Part shown: one piece after another, positions 38,418 to 48,215 of the stretch | Layout: the number at the start of each line of letters is the position of its first letter | How positions within the stretch are numbered: the first letter of the stretch is position 1 | Source: Parapristionchus giblindavisi | Lineage: Eukaryota; Nematoda; Chromadorea; Rhabditida; Diplogasteridae | Assembly (NCBI GenBank): GCA_943737045.1 | Contig: CALSFV010000315.1 | Span: forward strand, 310,001 to 374,000 | Reading direction: 5' to 3' | DNA: 64,000 nt | Program-made: the position numbers and the translations under genes | Notes under the pieces: model-generated | What the model saw: only the letters and a program-made list of their open reading frames with translations | Databases searched by the model: none | What the model was told of the DNA's origin: nothing

Positions 38418-40051
38418 TTAACCCCTATATAAAGAATCGCAATTCGACCGATTTACTGCGGTAGGTTTTTTGAAATTTCTTTTGTCAAGACGTTGTGCCT
38501 TTTATACCAGATTTCGGCTACTGGGGTTTTCGACCACGCCGGATCGAATGGCACTGGTCCCGAGCCGATCCGGAGCCGTCTTTTAGGTGAAACGCCGGCT
38601 CTCGGGTTTTTTGCACATTTTGGCGCAGAACTTGGTGTCAAGTGTATCAAAAATTTAAAGTTGGTATACCAAAATGACCACAAGACTTGGGGCAATCTAA
38701 ATCATATTTTTGCCGATTTTTCCGATTTACTGGTAGCCAGGAAATTGCGCTCAAAGTTGGCGGAGGGCAAAAAAAGGCGAAAATCGAAATGCCCAAATAT
38801 AAATGCTCAAAAACTGTTCTGTCATTTTTTGAGATTAAGACTTATGTTAAACAACTTTTTGCGGCGCATCTTTTGGTACTAGCGCCGTGTGCTTTGTCGG
38901 ACTCGGTGATGACGAAATAGACCTCGGAAGAAATACGGAAAGTAGGTTTTTCGCAATTTTCACGTATTCAACGTAATTTTCGCGTCCCGGCTCCTGAAAC
39001 TAAATTGTACAACTCGAGGAGACTGAACTTTTTGCTTTTGGACGCAACTCATTCCGAGCAATATTCGCGGAGCTGGGCGGTCGCGAAGAATGGTCGATTT
39101 TTAACTTTTTCAAAAAACTCGAATTTCGCACCTTTTTTATTCAACCAAACTATGCTCATGTTGTAGCCCTTGAAAAATTGTTTTAGAAAAACTATGTCAC
39201 TTCACCTCCGCACGACCTCTTTTTGCCGCGAAAAATCGCCGAAAAGGTGCGAAAACACGATTTTGCCAGTTTTCGTGAATAAATTTAGTTTAAAAATTAT
39301 TTTAGGCGTTTTATATGGCAAAGAAAGTAGTAGTCCTACTCTTTGCGCGTCGATTGGTGTATAATATGACTATATTTAGAAACAAAATGAACTCATAGCG
39401 TCGAGGTAAAGAGGTACCACTCTAAAAACACCGAGCGGGTTCGAACCCCGGTTCGATCCAAAACTTTTGCTGATTTTTCCTGACTGAAATAAAGTGTTCT
39501 AAGGTAGTTTTTCGTGTCAAGAATGATGAAACAAGTTGTTTTGAGTCATTCTGAGCTGGAAAATATGTCATGCATGACTCTTAACTCTAACCTCGCTTCA
39601 ATTGATATCTGTAGCGACATTCATTCAGTTCAACGAAATTTTTCTATAATATTGAGACAAACATTGATCCTAAGACATCCGCAAAATGTCGGAAAGCTTA
39701 TGAACGAGTCCACAAATGTGTTCCGTGTCAAACAATATAGAAAATGGGGGGTTGGGGGGGTGTCCCCCCCAAACAATCAAAAGCTCACGACAACTGCTTC
39801 CAAGTAATTTTGCTGTTCAAAATTCAAAGCAAATAGTTTTATGTTGTCGTTTTCATATATTTTTTCGACAAATTGTCTAATAAGTCAGAAAACAAGAGAA
39901 AAGTGTCCATACTTGGCGACTCGAGCAGTCTATACGGAAGGGTGCGTAGCACCCTTCCGCGCTAGCGCAATGCTTCTCCCGCGCTTCAAGTATAATAATG
40001 AAACGCTCAGAAGTAAAACAATTTTCGGCTCTGCCCCTAGCACTGCTAGTT
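38418..40051 (+). repeat. Array unit 25 (last unit, complete)
   Basis: Twin of unit 12. It is full length (1632 bp to 40049) and ends with CTAGCACTGCTAG at 40037-40049. The next two bases, TT, fit either another unit or the flank. From 40052 the sequence is unrelated (ggaagtctcc). Confidence 0.95.
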
Positions 40052-40439
40052 GGAAGTCTCCATAATACATTACTGAAGATGATACAATGTATGTTATGAT
40101 ATCTGGTATTGTATGCTCGTTAATAATATATTAGTGTATGATTTGTATTGATTGTCTTGTATAGGAAATATTGTATGAATATAAAAATTGTGAATATCAT
40201 ATACATATTGTTTTGTTGTACCGCTAGATGTTTATTGTTGTGATCGTTCCATCGTTGTTGTCGTTCCTTGAGTGGTTCACTTTTCATTTTTTTAAATTTA
40301 AAAATCGCGTTTTTATGTCAATAAATCGTTTTTTAATCACTGGCAGCAATCCTGAATACAGAACGAGTGAGAATAGAGAAGGTAGAAAACAGCCCAATAA
40401 CAGCTAGAAAAAAGACAAGGAAGTGTTAAAAAGTGCTGG

Positions 40440-40606
40440 AAAAAATGCATTTTACAGTTAAAGAAAAGCTATGAAACAGCTAAAAGCTAGAAAACAGCCA
40501 GAAAAAATGCATTTCGCTAGCTGTAAAATGTATTTTTTGTGACATTTCACACGCATGCTTGTAGCTGTCACATGTATTTTTTCTAGCTGTAAAATGTATG
40601 CGTTGC
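40440..40606. repeat. Imperfect inverted repeats around AAAATG(C/T)ATTTT motifs
   Basis: AAAAAATGCATTTTACAG near 40440 is mirrored by CTGTAAAATGTATTTTTT near 40520, with a further partial copy near 40588. The sequence between is rich in agctaaaagctag-type repeats. It may be the remains of a small palindromic transposon. No target duplication could be defined. Confidence 0.4.
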
Positions 40607-41879
40607 TTTACCTGAGATGGCGATGGTCATCCTTCAAAATAACATCCTTATCTAACAGATATATCCAATCCCGATATGTTATATTGAAGTAATAAATATT
40701 AATATTATTATATAAAATTTTTACGAAGAACAAAGAAACAAAGAAATGTTTATCGTTATTGATGATACGTGAAATTAACTTTACCAAAACTTCATGTTTA
40801 ACATTTTCCAATTTCAATGAAAAATAAATTTTTAAATTTAAAATAGCGTAGATGAGTACTTAATTCGTATCAATAATCTTTCATTTCATTCTTCTTTATT
40901 CTTTCTTTTCTTCCCATCACTAGTCATAACTCAAAAGGCCATTGCCATCTCTTCTTCTTCTTCATTCAAATTCTCTCCTCCTCTACCGTTTACTGATCTC
41001 GTAATATTCAAATAGAATCCTCCTGTCTCTCTCCCTCTACCTCTCTCTCTCTTCCCTCCCTCTCCCTCCCTTTCCCTCTCCCTCGTTATGGATAATAGTC
41101 CATCATCTCGATCGTTATTGATTCAGATTCCATTCTTCAACATCCACAATATTCTCTCTTCTCTTCTTTCATTCAATTCATTCGTACAATCAATTATACT
41201 TCTCTCTTTCATTCTCCTTCTGTGTCCAAGTCTCCAAAAGGAAAAGAATCCAAATGAATACAGAGTCCATTATCTATTCTCTCAGTGTATGTCTTTTCGC
41301 ATTTTTTGAACGTTGCATTTCGTAGTTGTTTCGTGTCGATTCTCCTTATCAATGTGTAATTATCACACGAGGACTTTCCCAATTCACCATGATCTTTTTC
41401 AAATGAGAGAATCAGTTTTCAATGTTGATTACGAATACATTTTCCTGCATAGTCCGCCTGAGTTTCGACAAAATTTAATGATTACATATGTGTATCCGCG
41501 TTGCTCTTAAAACACGAAAGTGCGAGGAAAATGTTATTTGTTCGCAAATATTGAAAAAAAAACAGCAGATACATAATGTCCGCGTGATGATCGGACTTCA
41601 AAATTGTAAGATCTTATTCAGTACATTAGACTAGTGAGACATGAGATGAGTTCATTAAGACATTCGACCCCTATCAGTCAATCATTTTCTCTTTTCACAT
41701 TTCATTTCCGATTGTAATCAAAGTCCTTATTTTATTTTCTGAATAATGAATTGATAATAAGTTCACATATGACAATGGTATAGATTTCAGTTGATTTCAT
41801 ATCAATTTCATTCTCTAATCACTTCCTTTTCTATTCAATCGTTCCCTCTCATTGACTCTATACAAGGGTATTCATGACT

Positions 41880-42290
41880 CATCTCTACCTCTCCCTATCT
41901 TCTTCCTCTTCCTCCTCCCTCTTCCTCCTCCCTCTTCTTCCTCCCTCTTCCTCCTCCCTCTTCCTCTTCCTCTTCCTCCTCCCTCTTCCTCCTCCCTCTT
42001 CCTCTTCCCTCTTCCTCTTCCTCTAACTCCTCCCTCTCCTCCTTCATCATCTCTTCTATTCTACTTCTACTCTATATCCCTCTATCTTCATCTATCATAA
42101 TGACCCTCTCTCCCTCTCCCTTTCCTTCTTCTTCTTCTTCTCTGATTCCGTTTGCTCACCTGATCGTCTTCTTCTTCTATGACCCTCCATCGACCTCTGC
42201 CTTCTACCTCTCTCCCTCTCCTCTTCTCCCTCTCCCCTCTCCCTCTACCTCTCCCTCTCCTCTACCTCTCCTTCTTCGATCAACTTGATT
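41880..42290 (+). repeat. Pyrimidine-rich CCTCTTCCTC / CCCTCT low-complexity tract
   Basis: Almost pure C/T on the + strand, with CCTCTTCCTCCT repeats up to about 42030 and CCCTCT repeats from about 42103. The strand bias switches to GGGAGA at 42396-42490. Confidence 0.85.
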
Positions 42291-42395
42291 ATCTTTCATC
42301 TTCTCCGCTTCATCCATGGAATCGAATCTTATTACATTTCCCTTTGATAGTGATAGAGTGAGTGATGAGGATCAAGTAGGAGAGAATCAAGAGAA

Positions 42396-42490
42396 CGAAG
42401 AGGGAGAGATGGAGGGAGAGGGAGAGAGAGGGAGAGAGGTGGAGAGAGGGAGAGAGAGAGAAGGAGAGGGAGAGAGAGAGAGAGGGAAAG
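42396..42490 (+). repeat. (GGGAGA)n-like tract
   Basis: A purine tract of GGGAGA/GAGGGA repeats. Runs of three Gs spaced by three bases make it capable of G-quadruplex folding. Confidence 0.85.
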
Positions 42491-42851
42491 TTCACTCTGG
42501 ATAAGTGCATTAGTCCTCTTACTTCATTCATATGATTTCTTTTCTAATAGATTACAGTATCTAAGAAAGAGATAGAAAATGAATGAATTGACAAAAGTTA
42601 ACTTTGAAGATTAAATTGATATGAGAATAAATGACGATACATCATCTCCAGAGATCATATTATCAATTCCTAATCACTTGTAAAATAATATAATCGGTGT
42701 ATACTTCGACATAATATCATTGTTTCTTCACAATGGTTATTCAATCTACTTCTATATACAATATCTCTTATTCATTATCTTCACCTTCTTAACTTCTATT
42801 CATTCATTGTCTTTGTCCTCTTCAAATCAAATATTGATCTACCCAGTTATC

Positions 42852-42996
42852 ACCCTCCCCTCCCTCTCCCTCCCTTCCTCCCCTCCCTCTCCCTCCCTTC
42901 CTCCCCTCCCTCTCCCTCCCTTCCTCCCCTCCCTCTCCCTCCCTTCCTCCCCTCCCTCTCTCTCCCTTCCTCCCTCTCTCTCTCTCCCTCTCCCTC
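42852..42996 (+). repeat. 23-bp pyrimidine minisatellite
   Basis: About four copies of TTCCTCCCCTCCCTCTCCC-type units. The TTCC landmarks at 42875, 42898, 42921 and 42944 are exactly 23 bp apart. Confidence 0.85.
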
Positions 42997-43727
42997 TCAT
43001 CTCTCATCGTATATTCACACCTTGATGACCATATTTGACTTATTACGCAAGTCTGAATCCTCTCCCTTCCTCTCTAACTCCTCTCCTCTTCCTCTCCCCT
43101 CCCCATCCCCCTTCTCTTCCTCTCTCTCTCATTTCACCCATCTTCCTCTTCTCACTATCTGCATAACTAAGGAAGTTCATTCAATCTATTACAGTATCCT
43201 CTTATCTACCATAATCTCTCCATCTCAATCGAATACATTACGTTCAATCAATCAATATTCTAGTCTAATTATAAGGTGTAATCAATCGAAAACCAACCAA
43301 TAATGTTCTCATCTTAATCTATTCTATAGCTTATATTGTCGATTGATCATAAAGAGATCAACAGAGTTACTCATTCCGTTACTTTGGTAAACATTTCATA
43401 TGAGAGAGAAGAGAACAACATCTTAAAATTCATTGGATGGTCTAGAATGGAATGGAATGGAGTACGGTAGACAGAGAGATATATTGATTGATTTGTATTG
43501 ATGAATCTGAAATGATTGACTTCATAGAAGATTCTCCTGAATTCTTTCATATTCTCATTTATTTAATCATAATAGAAATTGTTATTTTCATTATTATAGA
43601 TAAATCCTTCCAAGAGAATATTGTTACCATAGGGAGCCATATCATCAATATATCCAATCAATAATTTAATTGTTCTTTATTGTCATTATTAATATAAATA
43701 CAATAATATACATAAATAGATAATGTA

Positions 43728-44355
43728 CAGTCCCGCACGTTCGCGCTCCCTAAACGCGGCCCCCCGCGGCCCGCGGGGGGCCGCATCATGCCGCATCGAT
43801 GAATAATTGTTTTTCAAACATTTCATTGCTGGTGATCGTTGCATCATCAGATAATATTAATATCACCGCAGAAACGAAAATTTTTGGTTGAGTGTGGACC
43901 GCGTCGCACGTTCGCCCTCCCTAAACGCGGCAGGTTGCGGCCCCCCGCGGCCCGCGGGGGGCCGCATCATGTCGCATCGATGAATAATTTTTTTTTAAAC
44001 AATTCGTTGTTTGTGATCGTTGCATCATTAAATAAGGGTGCGGACATGATGATGCAACGATCGCAGCCAATGAAATGTTTGAATAAAAAATTTATTCATC
44101 GATGCGGCATGATGCGGGCCCCCGCGGGCCGCGGGGGGCCGCATCATGCCGCGTTTCGGGGGCACGGCTGGCTGTGTGATGCTGTCCACACTCAACCAAA
44201 AATTTTCGTTTCTGCGGTGATATTAATATTATCTGATGATGCAACGATCACAAGCAATGAAATGTTTGAAAAACAATTATTCATCGATGCGGCATGATGC
44301 GGCCCCCCGCGGGCCGCGGGGGGCCGCGTTTAGGGAGCGCGAACGTGCGGGACTG
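43728..44355. mobile_element. 628-bp inverted-repeat (MITE-like) element with nested palindrome
   Basis: The terminal arms 43728-43899 and 44184-44355 are 172 bp each and match at all but one base by eye. They begin CAGTCCCGCACGTTCG and are flanked by TA on both sides (43726-43727, 44356-44357), as expected for a Tc1/mariner-type target site. No transposase is encoded, so it would be non-autonomous. Each arm holds a GC-rich hairpin (GCGGCCCCCCGCGG / CCGCGGGGGGCCGC around one base at 43770). Between the arms lies a second, diverged inverted pair of the same sequence (about 43906-44030 and 44047-44160). The Tc1/mariner assignment rests only on the TA flanks and the CAGT ends. Confidence 0.85.
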
Positions 44356-44499
44356 TATATAAGGATATGATTTCCTCTATTCATTCATTCATTCTAATCA
44401 GTCATACGTTCCATTCCCTCTTATCTTCTTCTTATTCTTATTCACTGCACAAATGACCATATGATCGATACAATGATAGAGAAGACTATTCTTATCAAG

Positions 44500-44590
44500 C
44501 CTCTCCCTCTCCCTCTCTCTCTCCCCTCCCTCTCTCCCTCTCCCTCTCCCCTCCCTCTCTCCCTCTCTCTCCACCCCTACCTCTCCTTCT
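44500..44590 (+). repeat. CCCTCT-rich tract
   Basis: CCCTCTCCCTCT repeats interrupted by CTCCCCTCC. A similar, more degenerate pyrimidine tract continues to about 45000. Confidence 0.8.
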
Positions 44591-45101
44591 GATATCACTA
44601 TACGCGTTCCTCTTCTATTCACTAGCATATACCGGTCCATCTTCTTCTTCTTTTCCATAGACTTCCGTCTTCACTCACGTCTCTCTCCTTCTTTATTAGA
44701 CTTCTCCCCCCCCCATCCACCCCGTCTCCCTCTCTCCCCTACTCCTTTCTCTCCCTCTCCCTCTCCCACCCCTACCACGTCCCTCTCCTCTTCTCTCCTA
44801 CTAGCTCCTCACCTAACCAGGTACATCTTCTTCCTTCTCTCGTAACTTAAAAATCTCTTGACTACTCTATTACAGTTCTTCCTCTACTATCCCTTCCCCC
44901 CTACCTCCCTTTCCCTCTCCTCTCTCCTCTTCTCCTCCAACCCCCCTCCTCACTCCCCTCCCCTCTCCCCTCTCTCCCTCACTCTTCTCAGTCAAAACCA
45001 CTTATCATAGTTCCATTCATGGTGTAAATGAGTGAATTTGGTCCACTGAATGGCTTCTATTCTTGACACCTTCTCCTTTACCCCTATGGCATTTTCCCCC
45101 C

Positions 45102-45237
45102 TTCTCCCTCTCCCTCATTCTCTCTCCCTCTCCCTCTCCCTTATTCCCTCCCTCTCCCTCTCCCTCTCCCTTATTCCCTCCCTCTCCCTCTCCCTCTCCC
45201 TTATTCCCTCCCTCTCCCTCTCCCTCTCCCTCTCCTT
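45102..45237 (+). repeat. 30-bp minisatellite
   Basis: TTATTCCCTC recurs at 45141, 45171 and 45201, with CCCTCT repeats between, giving an exact 30-bp period. Confidence 0.85.
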
Positions 45238-45487
45238 CATTCTCTCATTATGACACTCTTCTTCCATTACTATCAATAAACTTCACCTATTGTTCATGAA
45301 CATATTAGGATATCATCTTCTTATTCGATTCATTGATACCATATCCTTCATTCCTCCATCCATCCATTCATTCATTCATCTTCTTCATCATAAATAGTAG
45401 TTAGATTCATCTTCTCATTCTATCTCTTCTTATGTCTTTCCCCTAGTAGAGAATGAATCCAAGATCCCCCTCTTGAGGTCTCAATTT

Positions 45488-45632
45488 CGAGAGAGAGGGA
45501 GAGAGAGGGAGAGGGAGAGAGGGAGGGATGGGAGGAGAGAGGGAGAGGGAGAGAGGGAGGGATGGGAGGAGAGAGGGAGAGGGAGAGAGGGAGGGATGGG
45601 AGGAGAGAGGGAGAGAGGGAGAGAGAGGGAGT
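45488..45632 (+). repeat. 34-bp purine minisatellite
   Basis: The landmark GGGATGGGAGG recurs with an exact 34-bp spacing (T at 45529, 45563, 45597) inside GGGAGA repeats. Confidence 0.85.
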
Positions 45633-45794
45633 TCCCCCTCCATTCTCATCTCATTCTATACCACAAGTAGAATGAAATCTCTTCCATGTCCTTTTTATTC
45701 TTATTCATTATTTATTTATATTATATATGATCTTCTTCAATATCTTCTATCAATAATATCTACACATATCTGTTTACCATCCAAATCTAAAATG

Positions 45795-45827
45795 TTTTTG
45801 TTAATAACTATTCGTTATTAACAAAAA
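45795..45827. repeat. Perfect 14-bp hairpin
   Basis: TTTTTGTTAATAAC-TATTC-GTTATTAACAAAAA is a perfect stem with a 5-nt loop in AT-rich sequence far from any gene. It could be a terminator-like RNA hairpin or a relic of a palindromic element. Confidence 0.6.
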
Positions 45828-46865
45828 TATTTTTTTAAATGATTAGTAATATTAATGATTACTTCATATATTCTTATCATTTCTATTCATCATCATCATC
45901 TTATATCTATTATACTAATGATTCTTTGTTTACTCCCTTTGGTCATCTTTTTGTTCATCATTTCAATCATTCTTTTCAAGTACTTCCATCATATAATATT
46001 ACTTCTAAATACTCATACAGTAATTTCATTCAAACATTTTAACTCTCCGCATTGGTAATACTCTCTCGTAGTGAACGAAGTGAGAGGAGATATGGATATG
46101 GAGATTATTTTGATCTTCGATATTCCATTACTGTATCTACTATCAAGTCATTGAACACTCAATATATTTATTATAATCACTTATTTCTTTTGTGTGATTT
46201 TCATAAAAATCAAGTGAAGAAAGTGATCATAAGATTAAAATGTAGCAGTTTATGTATTCTTTCTATATCTTAGCCAAAATACTTTTCATAAAGAGTACAT
46301 TCATATTGGATCTCATATGACTTTATCTTATTCATTCAATCAATTTATCGAGATGAAGTAAGCGGAGGGTCACCGGATCTATAGATTGAATGAAGTATAA
46401 GATAAAGTGAATTAGTCATCAATCAATTGTTCACTTTATCATATACTTCATCCTATTCCATCTATTCATTCTTTCATATCATTTCCGTTCAATTGACTAA
46501 TATCCGTATCTATTTCATAATCTTCTTCTTTTCCCTCTTCTTCGTTTTTGTTCAATGGAAACCATCGGAATTCTATCCATCGATATTCAGAGAATTGAGA
46601 ATTAAGAGAAGATGAAGAGAGAGAAGGAGAGGGAGAGGGAGAGAGGGGGAGAAGGAGAGGGAGAGTGAGAGTCATTCCATCCTAATTCTTCAATACTACT
46701 GTATTGACTATTCATAACTTTCTTCATTTCTCTATTAGAATGGTCATTCTTTTCATCTTCTTCATTAAATTCTTCTCATTTTTCATTTCTTCTTCTCTTT
46801 CTTAGTCTGCCTTCCATCTTTGGCAAATATTTGTGTTCACTAAGGTTCACGTTAGAGAATGACCG

Positions 46866-46953
46866 CTCTCTCCCTCTCCCTCTCCCTCTCCCATTACCAC
46901 CCTCAGGGGTAGTCAAGAGGGAGAGAAAGGGAGAGGGAGAGAGATATTCTGAT
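46866..46953. repeat. Inverted pair of CCCTCT and GGGAGA tracts
   Basis: CTCTCTCCCTCTCCCTC is followed about 35 bp later by GAGGGAGAGAAAGGGAGAGG, so the two tracts can pair as a long imperfect hairpin. Confidence 0.6.
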
Positions 46954-47269
46954 AGCTTATCAGTAAGACCAAAACAATGATAACATGGAATAGAGTCAAT
47001 ACGATCTCTCTTTCACAATCTTTCTCTTCTCTATTACTTCTTTTAGTATATTAGAGTAATCATCATTATAATATTGAAATATAATAATACTAATACTTCC
47101 TCATCATCTTCCTTCTTCATTCAATTCAATACTCCTCCCTCTTCTTCTTCCTTCGACCAATCATCATCTTCCTCTTGACTCCGCCCCCTTTTCTCTATTC
47201 CATCTTCCCCTCTCTTCAACGGCTTATTTGCTCAGAGACGAAGTCTCTCACTACGGTGATCGGTTCTCC

Positions 47270-47545
47270 CTCCCCCTCCTTCTACTCTCTCTCTATCTCT
47301 CTCTCCCTCTTCTCTCTCTCTCTCTCTCTCCCTCTCCCTCCTCTCTCTCTCTCTCCTTCCTTTATCCCTCTAGTCTCCCTCACTCCCCTCTCCACGTCTC
47401 TCCTCTCTCCCTCTCCCTTCTCGATCCCTCTATCCCCCTCCCTCTCCCTCTCCCTTCTCTCTCTTTCCCTCTCCCTTCTCGATCCCTCTACCCCCTCCCT
47501 CTCCCTCTCCCTTCTCTCTCCCCTCTCCCTCTCCCTCTCCCTCAT
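47270..47545 (+). repeat. Long CCCTCT/CTCTCT tract
   Basis: Nearly pure C/T over about 275 bp, including two copies of TCCCTTCTCGATCCCTCTA. The open frames overlapping it are low-complexity artefacts. Confidence 0.85.
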
Positions 47546-48215
47546 AGTTTCACATCACCTTCTATTTACACGATAGATAGTGCCGTTCCGTGCTTTGTTA
47601 GAAGGAGACTCAAGAAATGAATGAAGAAGAAGAGAAAGATAGATAAAAGCTTCTTCCCTTTTCATACTCATCTCTTACCTTCACTTTACTACGGTAATCT
47701 CCATTCTACCCAATCTCCCTCTCCCTCTACTCTCTCCCTCTACCCCGTCCCTCTCCCTCTACCCCCTCTCCCTCTCCCTCTCCATTCTCCTTCATTCTCC
47801 ATCTCCCACCATTCGTCTTCATCACATTCTATCATCGATTTCTTCTATCTTTCTTCTATTCTACCGTATCCTCTTTTATTACCTCATTATCATCTTCTTT
47901 TACATAGAAAAAACTCATTCTTCTCCTTCTTCTTCTTCTTCTATATCACAATACTTCAGTAGTATATTGATGGTTATATCTAAAATATTGATTGATTTCC
48001 TAATTAATGAATATTTGATCTTCTGTTTGTGTTTCAATTGACCACACGTGTTATTTATGTACAAAGAGAGAGAGATAAAGTACACAATTCGTCCCTCTTT
48101 CATTCAATATTTGTTGCAGCTAAACATTTGCACAACTCGCGTCAACTAATCAATAACTCATCTCATATCCTCATCCATTCCAATCAATCAATATCTATCA
48201 ATAAATGAATTATAG

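Larger units (their letters stand above)
1..40051 (+). repeat. Tandem array of a ~1.63-kb unit (1 partial + 25 complete units)
   Basis: Head-to-tail repeats fill the window from its first base to 40051. I set the period from the start of CCAGATTCCGG in each unit: 356, 1653, 3279, 4911, 6543, 8170, 9800, 11433, 13059, 14686, 16318, 17619, 19251, 20877, 22509, 24143, 25775, 27409, 29043, 30675, 32308, 33940, 35249, 36875 and 38507. Spacings are 1626-1634 bp except three of 1297-1309 bp. All units point the same way. The array contains none of the CCCTCT/GGGAGA tracts that pepper the flank, and is more GC-rich than it. Open frames in the units drift, shift and break from copy to copy and match no family I recognise. 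The array could be satellite DNA, a cluster of non-coding RNA genes or amplified mobile DNA. The left end lies outside the window. Confidence 0.97.
40052..43727. other. Array flank without a supported gene
   Basis: AT-rich sequence followed by long pyrimidine-rich tracts. No open frame has splice sites, domains or composition that argue for a gene; frames at 41850-42500 and 42720-43020 are translations of CCTCTT/CCCTCT repeats. TTTTTAAATTTAAAA occurs near 40290 and again near 40828, bracketing the inverted repeats at 40.4-40.6 kb. Confidence 0.7.
44356..48215. other. Intergenic region with low-complexity tracts, no supported gene
   Basis: Alternating AT-rich stretches and C/T or A/G tracts. 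Open frames here are mostly translations of CCCTCT or GGGAGA repeats. Nothing with a domain, splice pattern or codon signal was found. The last ~150 bp probably contain the 5' leader of the forkhead gene. Confidence 0.7.

Noticed and set aside
1..40051. Many open frames of 60-146 codons in the tandem units as protein genes
   Set aside because: The frames are shifted, truncated or broken between units, and overlap each other on both strands. They show no recognisable domain. Their conservation follows DNA identity.
1..40051. Array as Helitron concatemer
   Set aside because: A CTAG end and hairpins are suggestive, but the 5' end is not TC, the main hairpin is about 80 bp from the unit end, and no Rep-helicase gene is present. 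Kept only as a hypothesis in the findings.
1..40051. Ribosomal DNA spacer
   Set aside because: No rRNA sequence is seen anywhere in 40 kb, and the unit is too short to include one.
42316..42504. Small acidic protein starting MESNLITFPFDSDRVSDEDQ
   Set aside because: The first 25 residues look gene-like, but the rest is a translation of the GGGAGA tract. No splice partner was found.
46060..46095. CTCTCGTAGTGAACGAAGTGAGAG hairpin as a regulatory site
   Set aside because: Only five terminal pairs form, and purine/pyrimidine bias makes this likely by chance.
47175..47620. Ser/Leu/Pro-rich open frames of 113-133 codons
   Set aside because: They are direct translations of CCCTCT repeats.
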